From contig NC_054742.1 of the NCBI RefSeq assembly GCF_018143015.1, positions 13,809,632-13,873,631 of the forward strand: a stretch of DNA of 64,000 bases, given 5' to 3'. The DNA is from Lytechinus variegatus. Lineage: Eukaryota; Echinodermata; Echinoidea; Temnopleuroida; Toxopneustidae. The position numbers and the translations under genes were made by a program. Below, one piece after another: positions 1-12,300 of this stretch (positions are counted from its first letter, which is position 1; each line of letters begins with the position of its first letter). The notes beneath the pieces were generated by a model. That model saw only the letters and a list, made by a program, of their open reading frames with translations, made no database searches and was not told the DNA's origin.

Positions 1-233
1 ACTAGAGTATTTTCATTAGTTTACCATCTAAATACAGGGAAAGGGAGGACGTAAAACTACAGCTGCTTTAAGGGTAATACAGCTTTATTGTCATGTTATA
101 AAGACTATTGTTATACTCAGCGTAGGGAAGTTAATCATAAAATTAAGATTACGATCATCTTGTTATTGTTATTAATTATTATCATTTTTATCATTATTAT
201 TAGTAGTAGTAGCAGAAATATTATTATTAGTAG

Positions 234-469
234 TACACTGTAAAAACTGCGGTGTGAAAACTGACACCATTTGGTGTTAATAGAGGACCACACCCTCAGG
301 TGTTAGAATAACTAGCCTTAACATATAACACCAAAGAGTGTAAATGTAACAACCATAGGTGTTGTAATAACACCTATAGGTGTAAAACTAACACCAACAA
401 ATTAACACCTATGTAAAATAACTGGTGTGGTCCTCTTTGTACACCGGTTAACACCACAGTTTTTGCTGT

Positions 470-472
<3 letters not shown>
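234..472. mobile_element. MITE with GGTGTTA-rich interior
   Basis: Ends are inverted (TACACTGTAAAAACTG / CAGTTTTTGCTGTGTA), and both arms continue with AGAGGACCACACC and its complement. The interior is dominated by GGTGTTA and TAACACC words in alternating orientation. It sits between TAG-type microsatellites. Confidence 0.7.

Positions 473-506
<34 letters not shown>
471..506. repeat. (TAG)n microsatellite
   Basis: About twelve TAG units directly after the MITE end. Confidence 0.9.
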
Positions 507-3430
507 AATTAGTAGTAATTCCTAATAATAAACTATGACCAAACCTACCACGCTATCAGTCGCTAAGTAACCAGAAATCTATAGATAATTAATACTTTGC
601 TTAATGAAACACCTACACTGATGATGACATCACGATGATCTCGAGCTAAAAGAACAAGTCATTTTCCCGCATCTTGAAAGCTAACACCACAATCAACTCC
701 TATCACTGACATTTCCGCGCCAATAATATGCACGAAGAGGAATATGGGACACAGCGTACCCTAAGGGCAAAACGGAATTTTGAAGTTTGCATAAGTTTTT
801 TTTATTCTTTATATTTTTATTGATAAATCATCAACATACAAATCATTTACATCAAATTTCACTATAAAAGCTACGAATTTGTATAAGTTAATAAAGTACG
901 CCCACTTTACAAATTATTTGAAGCAGACGACATGGCGGCATAACAAACCATGAACTTTAATACAGAAACATTAATGAGCACTTCCGAGTAACGTCTTTTA
1001 AAAAAACTTGCACCCTCGTGATCTAAGATAAGGGGATGATTATATATCTGTAAATTTGTAGTTGCTGTATCAATTTTGAGATTATAAAAACCGGTTGCCG
1101 TTTATACATCCAATTAATACATTGCGATAGTAATTTTGACAATTTTCTATAAGGTCATGTCATGCTCGTGCATTTTCACATACTGTCAATGTTCCCTCAT
1201 CTACCCCCTCTCTCCCCCCTTTTCATAATCTTCCTCTTTCATTCTCTCTCTTCCTCTCCCTCTTACCGTACTCTGTACCTCTCCATTTAGTTTTACCCTA
1301 TAGTCCTATTCACAGGAACCTTGAATATCAATTTCTTCCCTTTTTCGTAATTTGATTGAAGCAATAGGGCAATTTAACTAATGCTAGACATTACCGAAAA
1401 AGCTTCAAACACAACTCCATGACATTACCAATTTTAATTTCTACCCCGTGGCACACTTGAGTGAGATTTCTCTTTCTACTTGATCAATAGTATGAGGTAA
1501 AAAAAAGATTGTCTGTTGAATGTTTAGAAGTCACCTGTTCGCGTTTGATTTTTTTTATTCAGTGATCCGCATTAAGGTATTGTTATGTAAAAAGCACGAT
1601 CAGCAATTTCATATTCAGTAATTGTCTTTTATCTCACAATAATTAATAAATTATGCATCAATATATTTCGATACAATTTTAATGACGTAACAATTATGAA
1701 TGACAAAAACTTATTCGGCAATTTTATTCCTTTTAGCTTCATTGACTTCATCCATAAATCGATTCTTCGTTTCTATAAATCGCCTGCGCCATTCCCATTT
1801 ATTTTGTTCCTAATGTAAGAAGAAACTAAGTAATTTGCATGTGGTTAGTGCCAATATAATTCTTTTTCAAGTTAATAAAGCTTTTTCAAAGCATTAAGGG
1901 AATGCGTTGCTTTTCTTAAGGTTGCGAGGATGAATCTATCAGTGAAATTTAAACAAACCCGGGAATTGTGGATAAGATTACATTGTATCGCTTTTATTCC
2001 CTTCATTTCGAGAATTTGCAATCAGATGATTCCCTTCAATATAAAACCTGGTAACTCGTAGTGTTATCAAAACAAATGTCAATATAGTAAGATCTTTTAA
2101 TCAAGTTGTCCGTTTCTTTCAGCAGAAGACCCTAAGGGATATTATGTGGAAAGTTTGGTATTATAACGAGACACACAAAAGCTACGACCAGTTATTATAG
2201 AACCGATTTCTTGTCTCGCTAACTCATTTATTTCAAAATGTATACAAATATACTGTCATGAATAGCACAATGATGATTTTCAGTACATAATTGTGTTCTG
2301 TTTGCCTACCTTTTATTCACATTTTTCTTTCCTTTTCATCAGTCGCATGCAATCTCTTGTATAACCCTTCTCGGTTAAAAAATGTCTCCCACATTCATAA
2401 AATGGTTCATATATTATCAGGATCAAGCTTTCATTCTACCTGATAAACATGAATCTTGGAAACCCTTAGATATGGAGGACGGTAACAAAAAATTCTTGAA
2501 GTAGAGTCTCGATTCATAACGGTTTTGTCATATTTTTATTGATCCCCTTTTCTTCCCTCCTCTCTATATTTTCTCTGTCAGTATCAACCCCCTTTTTCCT
2601 CATTTCTTTCCTGAATTCCCAAACACTCCTTATGTTCTTATGCTTCTTAAGCAACTGAAATATTTTCAGAGATTTTGCTCATTACAAATATCATTATCAT
2701 CATTATCATTAATCTTATTATAATTGATATTATATATCATATTAATGAGGTGTAACCGCCGCAGCCATGTGTAAACAGCTACTTCAAACATTTCCTTATT
2801 AGTTCACAAAACGACGAGGAGTATTGTCACTTCGAGTCGGTTTTCCATGCGTCCAATTACATAGGGGGAATCAACCAAATGTAGAATATAAAGAGAAAAC
2901 TTTTTAGATATGTTCAACTTCTCAATGGTTCATCTCAGAGGACCTTGAAACGAATGGTATCCCCTTACTTCATACTAACTTTGATATATGAATTAAGTTA
3001 GGAGATGAAACGTCACATGGACATCGGTACCATAGTGTAATGATAATGTAAGAAATCATAAACACGCAAGTAAAAACAAAGTAAAAATATCTAAAGTGAT
3101 TTATAGATCATTTATATATTTTCTATCACCTTACAAAAATTATACAAATCTAAAAACAAAGACAAAAGCTGCTTCACATAAAATTTCAAACTATTTGGCA
3201 ATGCATAATTTTCACATTCTACTTTGGAAGCACCATTGTTAGCAAAAAACTAAAGGAAGCTGTGAATCACGAACAATAGCATCAATCAATAAAAGCTGAG
3301 CGAAATCACTTCTTCCTGATTTAAAAAATGACTCAACATGGAAACAAGTATGTCTTGTTCAATATTTCACCCATACAACAGGTAACATGTATGCATGATT
3401 GTCTTGTACAGAAGATAATTGTCAGAGTCT
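507..3430. other. No gene recognised
   Basis: AT-rich sequence with short stops in all frames, a CT-rich stretch near 1200-1265 and short ATT/ATC runs near 2690-2740. I see no exon, RNA gene or clear transposon. Confidence 0.6.
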
Positions 3431-3439
3431 GGTTCTGTC

Positions 3440-4180
3440 AAATATCATCATCAAGTGGAGCACATCTGGCAGCCTCGCCTGCATTAAGCGATTCAATATA
3501 GCCACAGTGCTGACTTGGAAATCTACTATAAAGTAATTATTCACAAAATTGATTATCCATATGTCCACAATTCATAAACTATAAAAAGTTATGACAGCAA
3601 TTTAATCATTACCTCCAACATGGCCAAAGTTCATTGACCTTAATGACCTATGACCATGGTCATGTGACTTGAAACTCACAAAGGATGTTCAATGATACTT
3701 GATTACTCTTATGTCTATGTTTTATGAATCAGATCCATAAATTTATCAAGTTATGATGGTATTTCAACAAATACCCCCAACTTGGCCAAAGTTCATTGAC
3801 CTTAAATTACCTTTGTCATGCGACTTGAAACTCGCACAGGATGCTACATGTAAGTGATAATTGATTACTCTTATGTCCAAGTTTAATGAATCAGATCCAT
3901 AAACTTTCAAAGTTATCATGGTAATTTAACAAATACCCCCAACTTGGCCAACGTTCATTGACACTAAATGACCATTGAAATTGGTCATGTGACCTGAAAC
4001 TCAGGGAGGATTTTAAGTAATACTTGATTAACCTTATGTCCAAGTTTCATGAGCTTGATCCATACACTTTCTAAGTTATGTTATCATTTCACAAACTTAA
4101 CCTTTGGCCAAGATCTGGTGTTGATGCCGCCGCCATAGGAAAAGCAGCGCCTATAGTCTCGCTCTGCTATGCAGGTGAGA
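3440..4180. repeat. TGACC-rich tandem repeat, ~155-bp unit
   Basis: About four units with the words CTTGGCCAAAGTTCATTGACC, GGTCATGTGACTTGAAACTC (and variants) and TGATTACTCTTATGTC. The left end (AAGTGGAGCACATCTGG) matches the complement of the right end of the array at 28130-28890, so the two are inverted copies of one composite element. Confidence 0.75.
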
Positions 4181-4189
4181 CAACAAAAC

Positions 4190-5960
4190 CACTGATCAAT
4201 ATCTTATCCTTTAAAATCAAACATAGATATTGCACAACTTAACTCCATGATCAACATATTATATTAGTATACATAATATTTCTATGGTTGAATGTAATTA
4301 TCTGAAAGAAAAACAATGGAAAATGTTGATATTTATTACAAATGGAAATAAACTGTTCCAAAGTATAGCCAACCATATCAGAATAATGGTAATACATATC
4401 TTCCAAATCGACAAGACTGAGGTTTGGATTAGCACATACACTTCTATAACCATCTAAAATAAGAAAACAAAATAAATTTCAAAGTTCAATGAGAAAGATT
4501 AACTAGAATGAGGTATCATGCATATAAATATCAACATAAAGAAATTTAAGACATTCATGTGATCAAATGTAAAATGATATTTTTTTTTAATCAACCAAGA
4601 ACTATACACCAACATCAATACAATAAATATATGATAATTTTATGATAATTTGATTTCTCAGTAGGAAATACAGTATTAATTTTGTTTCAACAACAAATTG
4701 TAAATCTAAAATATGTATGAAAAAGTAGTTTGTTACATTTGTAAATCAATACAAAAAATGCATGTGAAGGAGAGCACATATTAAGAGCCCTATCTTTTTA
4801 CAATTATGCAACATACCTTTTTTTACTCATGAAATATAACTACACAAAATTTTACATTTCTTGATTTTAAATATGCCTAGTTTTTATTTCTGAAAAAAAT
4901 ATATTTTTTTAAATACAATCAACAATACATCAGGCTTATTAAGCCACAGGCCTGAAGAAATGAATGCATTCCAGGAGTTGTAAGAGAGGTTCTAAAGAAC
5001 ATATAATTATACTCGATGTGCCCACTATCTAAAATACCTGGCATGGTAGAAAAAAGAAGGAAATTGTATATGTGATGATAGTACAATTATAACAAATCAA
5101 AATTGTTAAAAACACTCATTGTTTTCAACATTTCTTACTGCTGGCAAGCTCAAAAAAAAAATACATATATATATATATATACTAGTATATAAGACAGACG
5201 AAAGGACAGACGGTCGGACATCGAGCATGATGGATAATATGTCCCATATGGCAGGCATATAAAAAAGAGAGAGATGAGTCATGCCACCCTACAACCCCCT
5301 TCCTTATAAAACTGACAACAAAACTTACACCATAAGACATCAAAGATTGAGGTGTCCAAACTGTACAGATCCCTCTTCCTGATTGACTGGTTCATTTAAA
5401 AGATAAGACAAATAAATCAAGCATAAACAAGATCAAAGGCAAGATTAAAGACAAGAGTAAAGCCAATGCCAATATAAAAATAAATTACATAATACTATTA
5501 AAAATTATATCCTTAAAATTCAATATATTCTCTTTTCACATTTTTTTTCAAATATTTCTATTTTTATCAGTCTTCTGATTTTCCATTGTTAAGAAAATAC
5601 CTAAATATCATGCAAATCGAATAACCTGCATATGATATGATTGAAAAGCAAAATTTTACACACAAACAAAAAAAGAACTTGTGCCATGATATTTGGAGTG
5701 ATAAATATGACAGCCATTGTGCTTTACAAATCTTAGGCAATAAAATAGCTAAAATTCTTAAAAGTACAAATCAAGAAAGTAAATTAATGCATACACTCGA
5801 TACCCAACTTCACATACAGCTTGAGTATATAAACAAAAGAAATAGAACATAAATTGGAAGAGAAAAAAAATCTCTTCTATATGAAAATAATAATTTGATA
5901 AAAATAAAGATTTCAAAAATCTTTAAAAAGTTTTGATGCATTTGAATACATTTTCATATA
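4190..5960. repeat. AT-rich flank with simple repeats
   Basis: No gene recognised. A TA run at 5163-5180 is followed by GACAGAC...TCGAGCATGAT (5194-5230), the same end motif seen at 26175-26205. The 71-codon open frame at 5637-5852 has no recognisable features. Confidence 0.5.
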
Positions 5961-5968
5961 AATGAGGA

Positions 5969-5974
5969 TTTATT
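5969..5974 (-). terminator. Candidate poly(A) signal of LRR-ARH gene
   Basis: AATAAA on the minus strand about 215 bases past the stop codon. The region is AT-rich, so chance occurrence is easy; no cleavage evidence is available. Confidence 0.3.
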
Positions 5975-6187
5975 ATTAATTCTAATATATGGTATGAAGC
6001 AAAAGATCTAGAAGCCTCATAAAACGGATTTAATCTACACAAATGAAATGTCCTAAACTAGAAAAACAGTTCACTACCTTTATGAAATTGCATACTCTTA
6101 ACTGACCTTTCCATTAGTGATCCCTGTAAACCCTTGCAGCCATATCTTACATCTGAAATGACTATCCTGACAACCTAAGAAAAAAAA

Positions 6188-6380
6188 TTATGGAAGCCCC
6201 ATCATGTCTAATAGAGCATTGATCTTAACATCAAGCCATGTGGTATGACTCTTTTTGAAGCACTTCACCCAAGAGGGAGGAAGATTCTTGAAGCCAAACC
6301 AACAGCCTAAAACAGCACCAGCTACAGATGCATTATAGGTACTGTCACCTCCTTGCATTGCAATCTGTGTTATCAATGAC
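6188..6380 (-). CDS. LRR-ARH gene exon 8 (stop codon)
   Basis: Encodes residues 528-591 and the TAA at 6188-6190. The second metal motif reads QGGDSTYNASVAGAVLGC where relatives have GGDxDTNAAxAGA: Asp540 is kept, the next Asp is Thr542 and the Thr is Tyr543. The tail WLDVKINALLDMMGLP matches the family's usual C-terminus. Confidence 0.88.
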
Positions 6381-9300
6381 CTGTTAATAAAATAATGCAC
6401 AAAGAGAATGTATGAACAAAGTCAGAAAAATGAATTGGAAGACCAATATCAATTAACATTAATAATATAAAAATAATATGAAAAAAAGAAAACAGCAAAA
6501 GATTTTTTAAAAATTGCGTAAAGTGCATCTCTTTATTTCACTGTTTATCATGCATGCATGTCCAGTTTCCTTATGTGTTTGCAAATAAAATACTGGAATT
6601 AAACAGAATCAGGTGAAACCGCAGTCTTTAGTGACAATGCTGATAGAATGCATCTGGGGTAATAATATGATACCACGTATCATATACCACGTATCAAAAG
6701 CACAGTTGAGTATATTCACATAGTAACAGTGCTATATAAATGGACATATTATTATTATCACATTATCTCCCACTTTCTATGGCCTTTTCTTAATGTATAG
6801 AAATATTGCCTTTTGCATAATTGCGAAGAAGGCCCTTAAGAGCAGGTAAAAATACCTAAAAATTTTGAACTTGGGACAAAAAGAAAGGGAATTTAAAGGG
6901 AAAATGAAAACCATCTTTAATTTTTGCTTGGCCTGGTTTCTCTGTGAGTATGAGACCAAGTACATTGCTTTTTCATGTTGCAATAACCTGAATGGAGCAA
7001 GATGACAAAATTCAAATTCATTTTTTTTTCACATCTCTAAAAAAGCAAACAAGCTAGAGTATATTGGATCAAAACAATCAAAAGATTCCATAATAACAGA
7101 GTATAAAAATAGAAATAATAATTTTAAAGTTTGGACAGAATTACAATACATAAGGTAACTAAAACTATCACTGAAGGTGATACCCCCACCCTATGCTGTT
7201 ACCATGGCAACAGTTTGCAACACATGGGAAAAAATATGTCCTGCCAATATGTACCCCTCGACCTATGTGTGAGCAAAATATGAGAATTGGTTAAATACTG
7301 ATGAATTAGTTCAAACCACAAGATTTTTACCTAATTCTTTACATACAATATATTGTTACCATGTTACAAGATTTCCAACAAGATGTGTGAGCGAAATATG
7401 AGAATTGTTTGAAAATTGATGAAACTGCAAGTTTTTTACCTGATTTCTTTCATATAATATGTTGCTACAATGACAACATGATTTCTGACACACACAAAAT
7501 ACATGCTTTGCACATCTTTATGTCAATACCAATGAGTGCACCAAATTTCATGAGAATCGGTTAAAAACTGAGGACGGAGTGTGAACTGCAAGATTTTTAT
7601 CTTATTTTTGCCAAAATGCACCATTACCATGGAAATACAATTTCTGACACATGCGTGTTGACGTACTTCATTTGGCGGGGGTATAATGAATGGGATGTGA
7701 GGGAGTAACAAAAAGCCAATAGGCATATCTAGACAACTCCCTGATATACATGTACATTCATTACTGGAAGGACAAAAGGACAATCATTCTCATAAATACT
7801 GGTAATCCATTAGATTGATAAGTTTTTAACAACACTATCATCACAGTTGTTTCACAGTTTTTCCCATCTTAGTAGGGATATTGCAAATATATGTATTTGA
7901 ATTTTGGAGAGCTAAAGAAGTATAGTTCTCAGAAATACTTATGATTAAATTTTGTACTAAGCATAATAATAATGAGCTCAAGGTGACTTTCAGAAATGCA
8001 TCTACAAAACTTATGTTTTAAGGTCAAGTCCACCCCAGAAAAATGTTGATTTAAATAAATACAGAAAACTCAAACATGAATAATGCTGAAAACTTCATCA
8101 AAATCTGATGTAAAGTAAGAAAGTTATGACATTTTAAAGTTTCGCTTATTTTTCACAAAACAGTTCAATTCAGTGATATGTAAATGAGAGAGTTGATGAT
8201 GTCACTCACTCACTTTTTCTTTTGTTTTTTATTGTCTGAATAATACAATATTTCGATTTTTCGAATTCGACAATTAGGACCCCCTTGCTTGAACCACAAA
8301 ATTTTGAATTCCATGTGTTCAGGGAGGAATGACACATGACAATGACAGGAAAATCGAAATATTTCATATTTCATATAATAAAATACAAAAGAAATAGTGA
8401 GTGGGTGATGTCATCGGTCCCCCTCATTTGCATACTGAACAGGATGTGCATATAACTGTTTTGAGAAATTAAGCAAAACTTTAAAATGTTATAACTTTCT
8501 TATTTTACATCCGATTTTGATAAAATTTTCAGTGTTATGCTTGTTTGATTTTTCTCTTTGTATTCAAATCAGCTTTTTGTTAGAGTGGACTTGTCCTTTA
8601 ACTTAATAGTTCAAAACACTTCCAGCATTGTAGATGAATTTGCTTGAAAAAACTTTTTGAAATTCCCATTAAACCAAATAAGGATAATTACTGTGATTTG
8701 GGCGTAAAAATTGTCTGTAGTTATTTGCATATCAAGTGTTCTTTGTCATACCTGAAGTTTGTATTCCTAGACATCTTAAGAGCTGTTATGCAAGTGGCCA
8801 CTGGTCTAAACGTGTGACTTGGCTTGTTATTATCAAGAGATCTCAAACTGTTGATAAGAAACAAACAATGATAGTGAGAATTAATCATTTCACCAATACA
8901 TTACAATTATCAATCTCATCATCATGTATGAGTCAGAAATGTAAAAGTGCTCTAGGTCTTAGAAAAGAATGAATAGGGGAAGAAGAAAGAAATAAATAGA
9001 CAAAGAATGGAAGAAAGGAAGAAAAGGAGGGAGGGAGGAAGGAAGGAAGGAAGGAAGGAAAGAAAGAAAGAAATAATAATAAAGAAAATAAGAGAGATAT
9101 AAAGAACGAATGAATGAACAAGTGAAGAAAGAAAAAAAAAAGAAATAGAAAGAGAAATAAAGAAAGAAATCAAGAAAGAAATGAAGAACAAACAAAAAAA
9201 CAAAAGAAAGAAATAAAGAAAAAGAGAAAATACATTTAAGTATAGTATCTATTAATCAAAACAACATGAAAGTGACTTTGTTAAACATACCTGTCAATAC

Positions 9301-12300
9301 ATGATACAGAACAGTATTTGTTGAACATATGATGATGTTCTTCATGGATTAGGTGCTTCCTTCCAACATCAATTGCCATGGTAATGATCTTATCAAGAGA
9401 AAGCTCCTCTGATGAAGAATTATAATCATTCTGAAGAATTAATGCTATGAGTGATGACAAGAATGCACAGCTGGCCTGACATCTAGACATAATTATGATA
9501 AAGAATAGAAAGAATAAACTGAGTCCTATTCATTATGATAGCTCATTTTCTTGATTAAAAATCATAAGGTTCGCAAGAGACTGGTAATTTGGCATCAACT
9601 GGTTTTAGTGTTGCGCCATTTTCAAAGAATTTAGGTAAGAAACAAGAAATGATATGGTTAACAGAACAGGTGCATAATAATGGATCTCCATTGATGGCAT
9701 CTACTGCATTTAACATACTTGTTTTTCCCCCTAAATTTATCTTATTGCCATTTGAGTGTCTTTGCAATGAATGTCCAAATCGAGACACACTGGTAGTTCT
9801 CAATGACAAGGTCATTGGATAAGTTTCTCAAAAGAGACTTTGCACACATGTCTTGGAAAAAGGCCAATATCAAGGATGTTAAATATACACAAATTTCTTC
9901 ATCACATTTCAGTTCATAAAAATGGTAATGTAATTTACGAAAATGACATGATTCATAATCACTGCCTCAATACTAAACAAAATGAAACAAGATTTATACT
10001 TTTATCATTTGAACTGTGTGCCTACTTCACTGTAAATGAATTCTCTACCCCAACATTCTATTCTATCTCTTTCTCTCTTCCTAGCCCCCTCTCTCTCTCA
10101 AATACTCAGACCCACACCCACACACCCACGCAAACACTAGGCAGAAATCAGGAAAATGCTCTTTTAAAGGCCAAGGTGGATAATTAAAACATATCAAAAG
10201 AAAACACCTGATCATACCCCAAAAAACATCATTCACATCAATACAACTCATTCTTTCACAAGTCTGCCAATAATAATAACTTATATTGGCATGAGTGTTG
10301 ATAGATAGACCACAGCCTGTCTGAAGAAACTATATAGACAAAATTAGATGTACATTTGTTCATTACAGAAAAAGAGTGATTTGTGTGTAAAACCATCCAT
10401 ACCTTTCTGAATCAGCTCCCATATTCTAGAAAACGAAATATAAACTTACAAATAAGATTATTGAAATGATAACAGTATTCTGCCCATCCTGCAATACATG
10501 AATTCATGTACTTGTTATTGTGTTATTGTTTTTGTGTTTGTTCTACCTTATACTTGTCATCTGTTTTAAATATAATTATAAATCATAAATCTTAATTTTT
10601 TCTTATATAGGAAATTAGTGGCTTTACTTTGTTAAAATTCTTATTTGTGCACAATGATGTGCTTATGTAATTACACAAATTTTCATTAAATAACGAATAT
10701 GTACTTGTTTTAAGAGATGAAATAAAAAGTTAAGAATGAACTGAAGAGCTTATTATGTTTAAGAGCCCTGTATTGTATAGTATGAGTAAGTGGATAGCCT
10801 AATAACTGTTATTGCCAAGATAAAAACAATTTTAAACAAGTGAAAATAAATTAATTTTAAATATGCAAATATAATAAAAATGAAAAAATATAAACACTTT
10901 AAAATGGAAAATACAATGATACTTAGGAAATTACATTTTCTTGAATGGTACTTTAGTGTAAATGAATTGGCATGAAAAAGCCTGAATTTATGTGAAGAGT
11001 TTTGACTATAATTGGAACATGGACCTCATGGTTGGAATAAAATGAAAGTGGTTGTCATCATTGTTTGTATCATCTTCATTGAGAATATTTAATCCTTCAA
11101 GGTATATTCCCAATCATGTGACAGTTTGCGTATCCCATGTAATTCAACAACCATTTACAACACTTGGGCAAATATTACTGTTTGCATATTTTCCCACAAA
11201 AAATTGTTTCCAAAGAGATACATAATTATCCAATAAGTTCTTGACTAGTGCAAAAATTGTATATTGCGTTTTTCACAAACATTGTATATTTTGAGAAAAG
11301 CTGTCAATTTTTTTTCAAATTGTGAATGATATATTTTTCTTCATATTAATATCTATCCTCTCTATCATGACACCATATTAATGACAAATTATTTATCATT
11401 TTTCAGCAACCATTGACCTAGGGAAAATGGTTGGCCAAAATGAAGGAAATTGGCAAAATGGAAGGAGCAATTGAGTTCTCCTAATAAAAAGAATTGCTCC
11501 TTATAAACATGTAATAATGTATTGATTATATGTAAATTTTATACAATCATTTGAATTTTCATTTGTTTTATGCATGACTCAGGATTAATGAGCTACCTTT
11601 CTTTAACCCTATCTAGGCCGGGGGGGGCCTCGGAGGCCCCCCTCAACAAATCGCGCGATATTTTCGCCGTGCGAAATTTTTTGACCGCGCCGCTCGCTGA
11701 CTTTTTACTTTCAAGTCTTGCGCAACTTTTGAGACCAATTTTGTTTCACCCGGGTACGTGGTTCCGAAATTACGCAACATTATGTAAGTGCATGTCAGAC
11801 CGAAAATTGCTCAAAAACATGATTTCGTGTACAAAGTCAATGCAAAATTCATAAATGTATGATTATTTTTAGTTTTGCTAGTCTAAATGTATTCATTTTA
11901 TGCTTTTTATGATCACAGAAGAGTCCCCAACAAATTTCATTGAAAAAACAATGAAAAACAAAAGGTAAAAAAACATAGAAATACATAAGAAATTGCAAAA
12001 AACAATATAATACATAAGAAAATGATTTGCTATCACAATTTTTTCATGTACACTTGCTAAGGACACCACAAAGAGTTTCTATACCAAAAATTAGTACATT
12101 TGGAGCTTTATTTAGGGAGTTAGAGGAAAAAGTATGATTTCGCATACTAATTACGCATAAATTAGCATAATCACTTAATAGCGATTCGCATGAAATAAAT
12201 TACTATACAAACTTGTGTTACGATACTGCAACAAATAACAATCAAGATGTAATTTAAATTTCCCTTTTTTTTATTACAGGAAATAATTATACATAAATAA

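Noticed and set aside
8933-9203. Phe/Ser-rich open frames on the minus strand
   Set aside because: They are translations of the GGAA/GAAA purine repeat.
9840-10187. 115-codon plus-strand frame in LRR-ARH intron 6
   Set aside because: Ends in CT/CA simple repeats, lies antisense in an intron and shows no domain.
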